Source: Haematococcus lacustris (taxonomy: Eukaryota > Chlorophyta > Chlorophyceae > Chlamydomonadales > Haematococcaceae). From it: DNA of 64,000 bases. The stretch covers positions 7,598,946-7,662,945 of the forward strand of contig JASKMD010000029.1 of the NCBI GenBank assembly GCA_030144725.1, given 5' to 3'. The position numbers and the translations under genes were made by a program. Each line of letters opens with the position of its first letter. Position 1 is the stretch's first letter. The notes under the pieces are model-generated. The model saw nothing but the letters and a program-made list of their open reading frames with translations. It searched no databases and was not told where the DNA came from. Positions 10,707 to 23,545 of the stretch are shown here, piece after piece.

Positions 10707-12135
10707 GCACTTGCTGTACAGCAGGAGCAGCAGCTACAGCAGGTTGTCTTGCCAGCAACAGCTCACCACACCAGGAGAAAACTGTACAGTGAGTCCATTG
10801 TGCTACATGCGTGGCATATAAGCTGCATGGCAGCAGCCATGCCCATGCCAGTATGGCAGTGCATGCTGTGCAGCATGTGCAACACATCAGCCAGCAGCTG
10901 GTGCAGATGAAGGCTTAGCTGGATTGTTCCAGGAGTGCTTCTGTTGTACTGGGTCTTGGGCTGTGAGCTTTTAAGGGGCAAGAAAAGGCAATACAGGGTT
11001 GTGCCAGCGACCTCCCTGCCTTGCCACCCACTCCCAAGATCCCGGCCTCAACTGCTATTGTGGCACATCAGCAACGGGTGCATTGCAGCAAGCAGCCTGG
11101 CAGTACTAAGGGCTGGCCTGGTCTGGCAGTACTGCTGGCTGGCGGGCTGGCCTGCTGGCTGGCCTGAATTGTGAGCTGGCCCAGAAATGTGAGCTGTGTT
11201 GGGTGGGTGGTGCGCCACAGGCACAGTTGGCCCCTGGGTGGGTCCATCATGTGTGAGTATTGTGTTCACTGCTGGGAGTGAAGATGCATTGGCTCATGTG
11301 GCAATTGGTCATGAGTGAGAATGTACATGCGGTGTGACGTTTGCATCATGCTGGTGTTTAACTCGTGTGCTCCAAATAGTGATGCATGTAGGTCACATGT
11401 CCCATACCCTGATCACGCGTGAAACAAATTATTTTCTCTTGCATTAGAGGGGTGTAGACTGTGCAATAGCCAACATCCACATGATCAGATGTGTGAAGAA
11501 CATGAGTGTGTCTGGTGAGTTTGCTGTAAACCACCGAAACGGCAAGGACGCAGGGGCCTGAACCTGTTAACCTGGAAACCTGCCAGTCGCTGTGTAACCA
11601 GTTGGCGTAAGGAGCTAGGAAGCAGCTAGGGGTACGTTGTGCGGCGTGTGATACACAGGACTACCCTGATTTGCCTGGGCTCCATTGCTAACCAGCCCAC
11701 CTCTGCTACCACAATGCTGTCCACCACAATGTTAGCCTATTGTGTTTCCATCCGCGATGATGGCTATGCTATTCAGTACCAAGTGATACCTGCAGGGCAG
11801 CAAGCTACTGCATCAAACCGCCTGATCCCAAGCTGTTGCTTGATAGAATGTGCCCAATAGGCTGGCGAGGCGTCATTGGGGAAGTGAGGGGGGAGGGTGG
11901 ATAACTGAGCACCACGGGCAGCCTCATATCGCTGATTCTGCAGTGAGGGAGCCGGGCTGCTGCAGTGGGGTCGGGGCCCGGGCAAGTGGACTGCTCCATG
12001 GCAATAATTATACAGGTTTAAACTTAAACCGCCGCCCGGCAACGAACTTCTCGAAGCTATCCGCCTACTTCAAATTGAGCAGTCTCACTGCCGAGGCCGC
12101 CTTCACATCACCAGAAGCAAGTAACCTTAGCTAAA
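10707..12135. other. Intergenic, HSP90 promoter region
   Basis: No exon recognised. The stretch has CTGGCTGGCGGGCTGGCC-type short repeats near 11140 and no obvious coding segment. No clear heat-shock element array (nGAAn) was resolved by eye, although short TTC/GAA pairs occur around 12050. Confidence 0.4.
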
Positions 12136-15100
12136 ATGGCAACTACAGAGGCTCCAGCCAGCACTGAGACTTACGCGTTTCAGGTATGGAGAGCGCCGCA
12201 AACTTGGAGTAGCCTGTCAAGTCGTCAAGCCTTGAGCCTTTTGACTTAGTTCGTTGCCGGGTTGCGCACGCTTGCAGGCTGAGATCAATCAGCTACTTTC
12301 CCTCATCATCAACACCTTCTACAGGTAGGGTGGCGTGAGTAGCAAACGCGGCAAGCTCGACTCAACCTTCGAGACATCCAGAAGCTTAGCGAAAATTCTG
12401 TGCTCACTGTCTGGTCTGCTCGGTTATGCAGCAACAAGGAGATCTTCCTTAGGGAGTTGATCAGCAATGCGAGCGACGCGCTCGACAAAATCAGGTACCC
12501 GCGGCGGCTTGAGATCGAGAACACTTGAAATCTACATTGCAGTTGTGGTTCTAACACCACAGAGCAGATACGCAAGGCTGGAACCTACCTGGGGGCTCTA
12601 CCCTGCACTGCCCGCAGGTTTACCAGTCTCACAGACAAGAGCGTGCTGGACTCTCAGCCAGAGCTGTTCATCAGGTCCGCGTCGAGCGATTCCGGCTTGC
12701 ACTGCAAAACAAGCGAAGCCCTCCAAGACGTTAGTATAAGCCAAGCACCCTCCTGCCTGGCTGTTCCTGCAGGCTGATTGCAAACAAGGCCAACAACACG
12801 CTTACCATCCTTGACTCGGGCATTGGCATGACCAAGGCTGATCTGGTGAACAACCTGGGCACCATTGCCAAGTGAGCATGCTACACAGCTGCGTGCATAC
12901 CTGTGCTGATTAGCAGCAAGTGGGATTGAGTGGCGCATTCTCCCGTTCTGCAGGTCTGGTACAAAGTCATTCATGGAGGCTCTGTCTGCTGGTGCGGATG
13001 TCAGCATGATTGGCCAGTTTGGTGTGGGTTTCTACTCTGCCTACCTTGTGGCTGACCGGGTGAGTTAAATTTGGCTGCAGTCACCGCATTCTGGTCAGTC
13101 AAATGTTGTTGTATGCAGCCCTGGCAATGTGGTCCAGTCATGTTGTACAGCCTACTCGATGTTCATGCCTCTCTCCCTGCAGGTCACTGTGGTGACCAAG
13201 CACAACGACGATGAGCAGTATATCTGGGAGAGCCAGGCCGGTGGTTCCTTCACCGTGACCCGGGACACCAGCGGGGAGCCCCTGGGTCGCGGCACCAAGA
13301 TTGTGCTGCATCTCAAGGTGGGTGATGCACATCTGTGGTGTGTGCTTTTGGCACTCCTCACCTATTGCGAGATGGAGCAGTGTTTGGGTGCAAATGCACT
13401 GTGACCGGCTGCTGTGACAGCTGCTTTGATGTGCTTGTGGACACAGGAGGACCAGCAGGATTACCTTGAGGAACGCAAGATCAAGGACCTGGTGAGAGGA
13501 ATGACCAGGCCGCAGTGCAACATATGGGTCCTGCACAGTAGAGAATCAGCTCATTGCTCAGTCACTATGCCGAATCTCCAGAGTGTATCATGCTAAGCTG
13601 GAGGATCCCATCAGCATTGATAGAGCTGAAGAGTCTTAGCAGTATGTTGGGGACTAGACGCTGGCTGGGTCTTGGCATGGAGGCCAGCTGCCTGCGTCAA
13701 CACGTGCTGACCTCCTTTATTGGGTGTTGGGCTGTAGGTGAAGAAGCACAGCGAATTCATCAGCTACCCTATCCAGCTGTGGACGGAGAAGACTGTGGAC
13801 AAGGAGGTGTCCGATGACGAGGAGGAGGAGAAGAAGGAGGGAGGTGAGCTGGGATGACTGTGGGTGGCAGCACCAAAAGCATCATCGTTACTGGGCAGCT
13901 TTCGTTACCCCTGCTTTGTTTCCACGTACTGCATGGGTAGCCATACTACCAGTTATGTCTGCTGCGTTATGTCTGCTGCTGGATGTGGAGTTGTGGCTAA
14001 GCTGTGGAGCTGATTCTGTTGCCTGGTTGCAGAGGAGGAGGAGGGTAAAGTTGAGGATGCTGAGGACAAAAAGAAGAAGACCAAGAAGGTCAAGGAGGTG
14101 CAGCATGAATGGAACCTGTTGAACAAACAGAAGCCCATTTGGTGAGTTCATGCTAACTTGGAAAGCATCACAAGACATAGCACAACTATGGTGTTGGCTG
14201 CTTGCGATGAATACAAGCTTGGCTTGCAGTGCAGCTGGCCTCTGTCTTTGCTTCTGGCCAGCATACCTGCATGCATTCACTGACAGTTTTGTGGCACACT
14301 CTGGTATTGGTGCTGTGGCTGCTGTCCTGCCTGATGCTCATGATGATGACGGCAGTGTCATGGCGTGCTCTCAGGATGCGCAACCCTGAGGAGGTGACCA
14401 AGGAGGAGTACGCCGCCTTCTACAAGAGCCTGAGCAATGACTGGGAGGAGCACCTGGCGTGCAAGCACTTCTCAGTGGAGGGTCAGCTAGAGTTCAAGTC
14501 AGTGTGGCCATGGTCCCTTCGTCCCTATCAAAACCACCCCACCACCCTATTCTACTCCATGTTGGCAGCAGCGACAACAACAGTTACACAGTGGTTCTGG
14601 CAGTTTCATGAAGGGTGATGTGGGGAGATGTCTCGCACAGCCAGGCGAAAGTCTTGCTCTGTTCAATGGTCCTTATCCAACCCCACGTGCATTTGTCCAA
14701 CCTGTCATGTCTGTGTGCTGTCTGCAGGTCCATCCTGTTTGTGCCACGCCGCGCCCCCTTTGACATGTTCGACTCTTCAAAGAAGGCAAACAACATCAAG
14801 CTGTATGTGCGCCGAGTGTTCATCATGGACAACTGCGAGGACATCATCCCTGAGTACCTCAACTTCATCAAGGTGTGTGTCACCTTCAGCCTGTAGCCTA
14901 TGACCCTGATACCGTGTGGTATGGTATGGTGTATGGTGTCTCAATTACCAGGTGACTTGGGTTTACACGGGCTGCATTGTTTAACCTGTGGAATGCGCTA
15001 AGGAATTGTTATGACCAGGGATAGGTCAACTGCAGTCTCATACTATGGTGCGTCGTGGAGTGTGCCATCACTGCTGCATGTCGTGCTGCTTGGTACAGGG

Positions 15101-17487
15101 CATTGTTGACAGCGAGGACCTGCCTCTGAACATCTCACGCGAGACGCTCCAGCAGAACAAGATCCTGAAGGTGAGACACAGCAGATGGCTTGTGGCATGT
15201 CCTTCATGGCAGTGGTCCTACAACTGCAGCATACTTGCTCTTTTGTATGAGTGTGAAAATTGAATTGTGATAGCACGTACAACGACAAAGCTGACATGTT
15301 GTCGGTACTGTGCTGTGTAGGTCATCAAGAAGAACATTGTCAAGAAGTGCCTGGAGCTGATCACTGAGATCAGTGAGAACAAGGACGACTACGCCAAGTT
15401 CTACGAGGCGTTTGGCAAGAACCTGAAGCTGGGCGTACACAGTGACAGCCAGGTGTGGGGCTTGGTGCGGTGCAGCCAACCTGCAGTGACACTTGCACTA
15501 TACTGCTGGTTGAGACACTTCCAGCAGCATATGAGCTCCTTGTCGAGGCAAGCCGTGCTCACCACTCCTGTTACCCCTGTCGAATCATGCAGTGCATACC
15601 TGGCTGCAGAACCGCAACAAGCTGGCTGACCTGCTGCGCTACCACTCTACCAAGAGTGGTGATGACATGACCAGCCTGAAGGACTATGTGACTCGCATGA
15701 AGGAGGGCCAGCAGTCCATCTACTACATCACAGGTGAGCAAGGGAAAGCTGCCCTCCACACTTGTACTACCTACTTCTCAATTGTTCAACGGCACAGCTT
15801 GCCTGCTGCCTTACACTGCTGCAGTGGTGGTGGTAGTTGAACGGACATGCTCTCAGGTCACACCCATCCTGTGGCATTCAGCTGTGGCTCTGTGTAATAC
15901 ACAGCTGCCATATTATTGCCAGGTTTGCCCCCAGGTTGTGTCAGGATAGCACCTACATGTCCTGGTGATTGACACCCAGGGTGGCCTGGTGGGATGATGG
16001 GTGTGTGCAGGTGAGAGCCGCAAGGCCGTGGAGAACAGCCCCTTCTTGGAGAAGCTGCGACGCAAGGGTCTGGAGGTGCTGTACATGGTGGACCCCATTG
16101 ATGAGTACGCCGTGCAGCAGCTGAAGGAGTATGATGGTGAGGGCGGGGCTGCGCTATGCCAGGTGCAGCCAAACAATGACAGGAGCCATCAGCCAGTTTG
16201 TGAGCATGGCAGTTTGCTTGCATGTATGGGAATAGCGCAGCTGCAATGTTGGCTGGCTGGGGCAATGCACCTGGTCAATTCAACTGGTGAAGCCTGCACC
16301 ATGACACCAGCTGTTGGCTGGCCTTGCAGCTGGAAACATCCCTTCACCGCCTGCTGTGTTGCAGGCAAGAAGCTGGTGTGCTGCACCAAGGAGGGCCTGA
16401 AGTTTGATGAGAGCGAGGAGGAGAAGAAGGCTCGCGAGGAGCTGGCCAGCAGCTTTGAGCCGTTGTGCCGCGTTATCAAGGATATCTTGGGAGACAAGGT
16501 GGGAGTTCTTGGCGTTGGATTGAGAGGGTGCACTGCCAGCAGCATGATGACCTTAGCTTGGTGCGTGATGCTGACTGCTTGGTTGCTCTGCTGGTGCTGA
16601 CGTATACCCCTCAGGTGGAGAAGGTGCTGGTGTCAGATCGCATTGTGGACTCCCCCTGCGTGCTTGTAACTGGGGAGTACGGTTGGAGCGCTAACATGGA
16701 GCGCATCATGAAGGCACAGGCATTGAGAGACAACAGCATGGCAGCATACATGACCTCTAAGAAGTCCCTCGAGATCAACCCATCAAACCCTATCATGCAG
16801 GTGGGTGCATGGGCAGGGGCGTCACTCCAGCACCACTGTCCCATCGTAAAAGTAGCAATAGAACATGCGGCAGGGGCGGGGCTGAGTTGTACCTCTGTAA
16901 GCTGGTAAGGATGTCTGCGGTGGCATTTGCTATTTAAGGATGTCTTGGTCAGCATCCAGGGCTGCATGCGCTGCGTGCCTTGCATCTTGTGCAGGAGCTG
17001 AAGAGCCGCAGCGATGCGGACAAGAGTGACAAGACAGTGAAGGACCTGGTGATGCTGCTGTTTGAGACGGCGCTGCTCAGCAGTGGCTTCAGCCTGGACG
17101 AGCCAAACACATTCGCTGGCCGCATCCACCGTATGATCAAGGTGAGCCCTCCACTGCCAACAAGCATACTAGGGGTCCTGTATGTGACGGGAGTAGTGTG
17201 CTGCACTGGTCAGAGTGAGCTTGTTGCCTGCCTGTCTGGACTACTAAGAGGGTGGTGTGGGTAGCTGAAATCTGGCAAGGAGTTGTTGACGTTTAGCTTT
17301 GCACTGACCTACAGTCTGTGACACTGATGATACATGTGGCTGATGCAGAGCATGCTGCCTGGTGCCTATGCAGTTGGGGCTGAGCATTGATGAGGATGCC
17401 GAGGCGGGTGAGGAGGATGACCTGCCCCCCTTGGAGGCTGACGTGCCCGGTCAAGACGAGGGCAGCCGCATGGAGGATGTGGATTAA
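12136..17487 (+). CDS. HSP90A: Cytosolic HSP90 chaperone
   Basis: ATP-dependent chaperone of the cytosolic class. Twenty exons close in frame to 705 residues: 12136-12183, 12278-12324, 12432-12494, 12618-12674, 12773-12871, 12954-13059, 13183-13317, 13447-13491, 13738-13843, 14033-14141, 14375-14497, 14728-14872, 15099-15170, 15321-15452, 15610-15733, 16011-16136, 16365-16498, 16615-16800, 16995-17141, 17374-17487. The GHKL ATPase motifs [24 protein letters not shown] and [14 protein letters not shown] are intact. A Glu/Lys-rich charged linker follows, then the middle-domain loop [14 protein letters not shown] with its catalytic Arg. There is no signal or transit peptide and no KDEL, so it is cytosolic. 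The C-terminus is MEDVD rather than the usual MEEVD TPR-docking peptide. Every exon boundary is GT-AG. Confidence 0.97.
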
Positions 17488-18689
17488 GCAGCAATGCCTA
17501 TTGGGTTGACACTTTTCCTGCCTGCACAAAGTCCGAGGCATGGGCTTTGTCAGTAGTAGGATAGGATTCAGCCCTTTTAGCTGGTTTTCAGCAGGTTGAG
17601 TTCGTGATGCTGATGGGGGGGGGGGAAGGTGGACATGCGTGTTGTGTGATGGAGAGTGTCCGCTTCACAGCATGGCCTACACTGAAGTTTCGTATGGGTG
17701 CTTGGTGTGAAGGGATGAGATGATGGCTGCTACCGCTTACCTTCAAGGGTCTGGGCTTACCTGGCCAACCTGAAAGGGTTAAGGAGTTGGGCTTGGTTGC
17801 AAGGGAGAGGAATGTAGGGGAAATGACCCAATTAGCAGGATGGAGTGGGGTGGATCACGTCAGTGATCGTTGCTCTCAACGGTGTAACAGCTTCACATGC
17901 TTGCTGAGTAACATTTCTTTTCTCTATGAATACGTGACACTCCCGTACGTCTTATTCAATGTGGATTGGCACAGGGATTGGCTTAGCTTGAGCAAGTACG
18001 GGGTGCCCATTGGTCTAGGGGAAAAGGGTTTTATCGGTGTGAGGTTGGCAGTGATTGACGGTGCGACCGAGGATGTTTTAACTTGATTGGAGTAGCTGTG
18101 AAAAACAACCTACAGGCAAACATGGTGTTCCATATTAGAACAGCTTTGGTTGTCTGACCAAGCAAATCAAATGTCTGTGGTCCAAGTGTGTGCAACTGGC
18201 CCTGAGCCATGTGCAACTGAGACGTGCAAATACTATTTACCTCTCAAAGTGAGGGCACACATACCAGATGGGCGGAGCTAAAGTGGGCCTGCACAAGTAC
18301 GAGCTTGCAGTCTGTGTCCAACAAAAGTGTGCTCAAGAACTACCCACGAGCGCGTAGGGTTGCTCTCATTCCATTACTACATACTGTGCGACATACTTAT
18401 GGTAGCATTCATCAGGTTCGCCAGGTTCGTCAGCTTTTCCAGTGTTACGCAAGTGGTGTGAAGGTGGCTAAAGAGTGGGAGGGCAGTTCCGTAGGGTGAT
18501 GAGAATCGCATAGGAGATTGAGAGCTGCGCAAGGAGTCGCGTCTCAGTCGCTCAGTCGCTCAGCCGCTGCCAGGTCGTATCCAGGTCGTTGACGGGCTGG
18601 TCTAATTGTGTGCTGTGTCTGCTCTAGAGCGTCAAGGACGTTGATAAAGCTGCCTTCTTAAACTTCGACAGCTTCGACAAATCGGCGGA
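17488..18689. other. Intergenic between HSP90 and kinase 1
   Basis: No gene seen. A TGTAA at about 17882 is a possible but distant HSP90 poly(A) signal. A diverged solo family C end lies at about 17985-18165 (GTGCGACCGAGGATG, then CTTGATTGGAGTAGCTG). A short motif AGATGGGCGGAGCT at about 18267 recurs near 42989. The last 150 bp contain a repeated CTCAGTCG motif and probably the kinase promoter. Confidence 0.5.
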
Positions 18690-21600
18690 ATGGTCGAGGC
18701 CCACGACGTAACGTCTGAAAGAGGCAGCAGCAAGAAAAGCAGGATGCGGGACGTGCAGTACTTACTAAAAGAAACGCCGTATGTGGCGCACGCCATCTTG
18801 GGGGAAGGCACCTTCGGCCTCGTGGTGCTAGCCAGGTGCGCGCAGCAGGCGTCGAGCATTCAGCAATGTGCAGGGATTGACCGTGCTCTGCTTCGGGCAC
18901 AAGCAAGCACGACTGAGAACCAGGCGGGTAGCTGCGTGGTGTGCGCGGCGCTGGTGGCGCTGCACCTGAGCAGGGACACGCGTATCAACACCTTCCGCGC
19001 CGTGAAGCTGGTCGCGCGCAACAGGCAATACGTGTATCAGCTGCGGCGAGAGGTCAAGCTGCACTGGTGCGCCACACCAAGCACGGCAGCTGCAGCACAC
19101 AGGGCCACATGTTGCCTGCCCTCATCTGACAGGCGCAGGCGCAGGCTGCGTGTATGCGAGGGCAGGGCAGGGTGGGTGACACGTGGTGCTGACGCCTGCG
19201 TGCACAGGAGCATGAACCACCCTCACATCGTGCGGCTGCGGGAGGTGTTCCGAGCCGGCTCCTCCCATGTGGGGATTGCCATGGACGTCTGCACAGGTGC
19301 AGCCAGGCCTGACACTCCAGCAGCAGAGTGCACAACTTCTCAGCCCGGCCTTCTCACTTTGCATGCTGCTGCTCCTGCCCCAGGTGGTTCGCTGCTGAGC
19401 TACCTGGAGGCACATGGCGGTTCACACGCTTGCAGCTCAGCACAGCAGGGCCCAGGTGCGGGCACCCAGCCCACCAGCCTTACCACCACAATACACGCAA
19501 GCCCGCTGCCCCGGCACCGTAGGCTGGCATGGGCGATGGGGCGCAGGGGCATGCAGGGTGACGGGGCCACCCACTGGCCTGCATTGCACCCCTGGCCATT
19601 ACAGCTCGCACCCCTCTTTCCCCCAGCAGCTGCCGCCTGCCACTGCTGGCGCGTGTGTGTGCAGGAGCAGGTGGTGGAGGGCTGAGGGAGGCCGTGGCGC
19701 GCTGGTTCTTCCAGCAGCTGGTGCTCACCCTGGACTACTGCCACGCCAAGGAGGTGGTGCACAGGTGGGCCAAGCCTGGCTGCAGCCTTCAGCCTCCCTG
19801 CTCCCACCTGGCCTTGCCTCACAGCACTCACTGCACTCCCCTGCCAGCCCTGCTCTGCCTGCCCTCCCTTGCACCTCTCCCTCCTGTACTACTAGCACCT
19901 GCACCTCATCTCACCCACTGTGTTGCCCCTCACCCTTCCCTCCCCATCAGGGACATCAAGCTGGAGAACGTGCTGCTGGACCTGGTGCCGGGTGCGCCGC
20001 TGCCCCTGGTGCGCCTGGCTGACTTTGGCCTGAGCCGCCGCCACAACGCCGCCACCCCCTGTGAGACGTATGTGGGCACCCCAGCCTACTTGGCGCCTGA
20101 GCTGCTGCAGCTCTGGATGGAGCATGGCAGCCTGGCACTGGCTGAGCAGGGGGCTGTGCACTACGATGGCACCAAGGTGAGAGGCGGAGAAGGGCGGCCA
20201 TGAGGCCCTGTGGCGCATGCCCCAGCCTGCGGCCGCACCTGCATCTTGCCCCGCCCCTCATCCCCTCCACCTCCCCAGCCTGCCCACCTACCTGGTTGCC
20301 TGCCTGCATGCCCTACTGCCCGCTACAATGCTTGCACCCTGGCCACCTGCTAGCTGGCCTGCCTGCTGGCCTGTGCCTCCAGGTGGATGTGTGGGCGCTG
20401 GGCGTGCTGCTCTACACGCTGCTGTTCAAGGGCTACCCCTTTGGCTGCCTCTCCAGCGGGGACCTGGAGCAGGCAGCCCTCGGGGCCCCAGGGGCAGGCG
20501 ACCAGGGCAGCAGCACCCAGCAGGCCAGCGTGCGGTGAGCCACCCCACTGCACACCCACACATAACACACTAATTGAGTCCAGCTGCTGCCAGGCAGGCT
20601 GCTGCTGCCTGCTGATCCTGCTCATCAGCATAGTCTGCTGCCACCTGCTTCCCTCACCTCTCAGGGCAGTGGCTGTTGGTGCGCTGCAGGCGGCTGCTGG
20701 CGGCGCAGGTGGAGTACCCCAGCCCGCCCATTGCAGGCGGCCACCCAGTGAGTGGTCCAGCGGGGATTCACCCAGACCTGACCACCTGCTCGCAGCTCTG
20801 TCTGGCCCTTTGCCCTCAACACCGCCCTGCCCCTGCTGGCTGCTGGCTGCAAGGCCTGGGTGCGGGCGGGTGCTGTGCAGGTGTCTGCGGAGTGCATGGC
20901 GGTGCTGGGCTGCATGCTGCAGAGGGACCCTGACAGCCGGCCCAGCCTTGCCGACATCATGACGACACCGTGGTTCAGGGAAGCACTGCCAGAAGGTGTG
21001 AATGGCCAATGCAGCAAACTGATATGAATCTTACCATCCCATACCTACAAGGCGGCCAGGAGGGAGCTGCATGAGCCACTCACCCTGTTGCATTGCATCC
21101 TACTTTCCATAGCTTAGCTGAGCTAGAACACATGTGGCCATAGTACATATGTTGCAAGATTGTCTGTCCATCCATTCATGCCGTACCATTTGGAAGGTTA
21201 CCAGAAGCACCTGGCAGCTGCTGCTCATGTGTAATTGTTGTGCTGCGATGCAGGGGCCCTTAAGATGACACACACGCAGCTGCAGCACGAGTCGTGCAGG
21301 ACGGTCCCTCGACAACCACTTGATGAGGTTAGTGCGACGTGCGGTCCAAGCTGGCTAGGTCAAGGTAGGGCACATTGTCCATGTACAGGTGCTAGGCGCC
21401 AGGGCTCCAGCCAATGCAGTTGGGTTGGATGTTGGCCACACTATCAGGCGTGCTTGGTCACATAGACTAGAAGAAGCTGCAGAATTGTGGTGAGAGGGCA
21501 TTCGGCCGCGGTTCGACAGCCCGCAGGACGTTGCATGTGTGTGTAGGAGTGCTGCACTAGATGAGCCATGTGGTGGTGGTGGTGGTGGTGGTGGTGGTGG

Positions 21601-21847
21601 TGGTGGTGGTGGTGGTGGTGGTGGTGGTGGTGTAATGAATCTCCAAGTGAGATGCAACTCACGGGGGATAACACCAAAGTCAGCTGCCAGTGTACTGGCC
21701 TGGTGGTGTTGCCGGTGGTGGTTTGCCAAGCAAAGCATAGGGTGTGCAGGCACAGTGCATCCCTTGGGCGGCAGTGTGTGAGCCCAGTGGCCCAGTGCTT
21801 TGCAGGTGGTTGACGTCATCATCAACCCTGTGGCAGACCACGCTTGA
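18690..21847 (+). CDS. SnRK-like Ser/Thr protein kinase, copy 1
   Basis: Exons 18690-18835, 18974-19066, 19208-19296, 19384-19455, 19671-19764, 19951-20176, 20383-20529, 20670-20747, 20881-20995, 21254-21327 and 21806-21847 close in frame to 391 residues. Kinase motifs are complete: glycine loop LGEGTFGLVV, AVKL lysine, HPHIVRLREVF, HRDIKLENVLLD catalytic loop, DFGLSR and GTPAYLAPELL. The domain ends at DIMTTPWFREALPEG, as in SNF1/SnRK2-type kinases. The substrate is unknown. The exon 4 donor and the exon 7/8 junction are ambiguous (a shorter exon 4 is possible). There is an insert of about 30 residues after YPFGCLSS. A second copy lies inverted at 47392-51357; core exons and introns are almost the same, while the ends differ. 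The start Met could also be at 18743. Confidence 0.85.
21569..21632. repeat. (GGT)n microsatellite in the last kinase 1 intron
   Basis: About 21 uninterrupted GGT units lie in the intron between the two final proposed exons of kinase 1. Poly-Gly, poly-Trp and poly-His ORFs through it are artefacts. Confidence 0.95.
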
Positions 21848-22139
21848 GGCATGACGTCCGGAGCACACTTGTCACTGGCATCACCTCAGCTGAGCGTTGA
21901 ATAGGGACGCTGCAGGGATGAGGGGCTGAGAGAAGCATTTGTGCTGTTCGTGCATGGTGCATGGTGCTATCGTCTCATGCTTAGCTGAGCCACGATCACG
22001 TAATCAAGACTTGAGTTGTTGTTGCACGGTGCATGATGGCATTAGCTAGGCTTGTGCCGGAACCGTGAGGCAGGGCGTGCACGCACAGGTTACATATGAA
22101 CGTGGGCAGCTGAGTCTTTGATCTCACGTGTTGGGGCTC

Positions 22140-22262
22140 CTCCAACACCAAGCTACTCCAACCAAGCTGATCAGCTTGATTGGAGTAGCTGAGTGAGATT
22201 GCCCACAGTCAAACATGTTGTTCCTTGTTGAATGGGTTTTGTTTGGCTGACTACAGGTAGGT
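22140..22262 (+). repeat. Solo family C element end
   Basis: CAGCTTGATTGGAGTAGCTG, GCCCACAGTCAAACATGTTG and TCCTTGTTGAATGGGTTTTG match the 3' end of the Fanzor-like family C element at 8870-8940 in the same orientation. No coding part is attached. Confidence 0.6.
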
Positions 22263-22299
22263 GCAGGGTGTGAAAAAAACAGCTGGCTGCTTCAGCCAG

Positions 22300-22805
22300 T
22301 AGCTTTAAGGTAGCCGCAGGGCGCTCAAGAACACGTTGTGTAAGTCAGGTGGCCGTTGCAGGGTGTGTGCCAGAATGGTGCAAGGCCACGGCATGCAACG
22401 ACCCACCATGCCCGCCCCCCTCTGATCTACGGCACATGTATCAGCTGGCTCTAGCTGCATTGGCCACCCAGGGGCAGGCTGCTCTGGCTCAACCGGGCGG
22501 TCGCGGCGATGACTGCATGCTCCGCAACGGCTCAAATTTGAATAATTAACTTTGATGTTTTGCTGTGCACGGCCTACCGAGTGCATAATAATTCTGGATT
22601 TTTGAGATTTTTAGCCAAGCTGGCTAGCTTGGCTACATTCTGAATCATCTAGCATACTATATTGCGCAGTGAGTGCAGAGTTATAGCCGTCCTACTACCA
22701 GGGGTCGGTTTCCTGTCATTTTTTGACAGTTGGGAGCGCCTGACTGAGTGGCTGTATGGTAGCCACAGGGCGCTCAGGAACACGCTGTGTAAGGATGTAG
22801 CCGTT
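22300..22805. repeat. R1 repeat flanked by short direct repeats
   Basis: 22500-22755 matches 31905-32135: GCATGCTCCGCAACGGCTC, CTCAAATTTGAAT, CAGTGAGTGCAGAGTTA, AGCCGTCCTACTACCAGGGG, GGTTTCCTGTCATTT. Around this copy, GCAGGGCGCTCAAGAACACG (about 22316) and CACAGGGCGCTCAGGAACAC (about 22764) form direct repeats some 450 bp apart. Probably a non-autonomous element; type unknown. Confidence 0.55.
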
Positions 22806-22869
22806 GAACAGCGTATACAAAAGGAAAGAAGAAAGTAGACCAACTCCTGAACCCCACACTGTAGGCTAC

Positions 22870-23545
22870 AGCCCTCATGCTACACCAAAATAAAGCATGA
22901 GCTGCAATCAGTGATGGGTAATACAAGATACGTGTATCTATACCGATACGTATTTTTTGTATAATACCAAAATACACGTATCGTATTAAAAAATACAAGT
23001 GCCGGCCGGCAAGTTGCGTGGATGCATTCGATGTAGCTGCTGGCTGCTGCCACAACTAGAGTCCACGCTAAAGACATGCCGCGCGGGGCTAAAGCCATCG
23101 GCCTGCTCCCGGAGCAGTCGGTCGCATGTGCCGGTTATACATGCAAGAACATCAGAGTTGGGAGGCCCTGACTTTCCAACGTCGCCGTGCTGCCCAGACA
23201 TCAAGGACAGGCTGCAGACTGGCTGCGCTACTCCTTTCACGCGTGACATGTTGACATGTTGTTCCTTGTATTTTCTGTATCGACACACGTATTACCCATC
23301 ACTGGTTGCAATTAAACACAGGCTGCGAGCTCATCATTGTAAAGGCTACTGACAGTGTGCCTAATGCCCACTTCAGCTCAGCCTTCTGGTGTGTGTGCCT
23401 GTTGCAAGAGCCCAAAACCACACACATCCCCTTTGCGAAGGGTTTAATGTTTTGTTGTTATTGTCTTGCTTGTACGCTCAGTCGAACAGCTCAGTGGGGC
23501 GTTGCCCCCGGCCGACAGCACAGCGGCAGAAAGCACAGCGGCAGA
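22870..23545 (-). pseudogene. Family D Fanzor-like 3' remnant, split by a MITE
   Basis: Minus-strand reading. The tail (ATGAGGGCTG, CTTTATTTTGGTGTAGCATG, CACACACCAGAAGGCTGAGC) matches 43041-43280, the tail of the family D copy. At 23495-23535 a short stretch also matches the end of D's coding region (CAGCTCAGTGGG on the + strand, encoding PTELC), so D's last ~60 codons are mostly deleted here. The tail is interrupted exactly at 22909-23304 by a hAT-type MITE. This lies directly upstream of the ArfGAP gene and may contribute to its promoter. Confidence 0.55.
22909..23304. mobile_element. hAT-type MITE, 396 bp
   Basis: Terminal inverted repeats CAGTGATGGGTAATAC (left) and the exact reverse complement at the right end. 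Flanking 8-bp target duplications are GCTGCAAT (22901-22908) and GTTGCAAT (23305-23312), with one mismatch. The unoccupied site is preserved at about 43070-43080 (GAGTTGTAATCAAACAC). CAG-type ends and an 8-bp duplication are diagnostic of the hAT superfamily. No coding capacity. Interior: AT-rich subterminal parts and a GC-rich core. Confidence 0.88.

Noticed and set aside
13888..14280. Minus-strand ORFs inside the HSP90 gene
   Set aside because: Antisense of HSP90 exons and introns; no motif.
21539..21813. Poly-Gly, poly-Trp and poly-His proteins
   Set aside because: Products of the GGT microsatellite.
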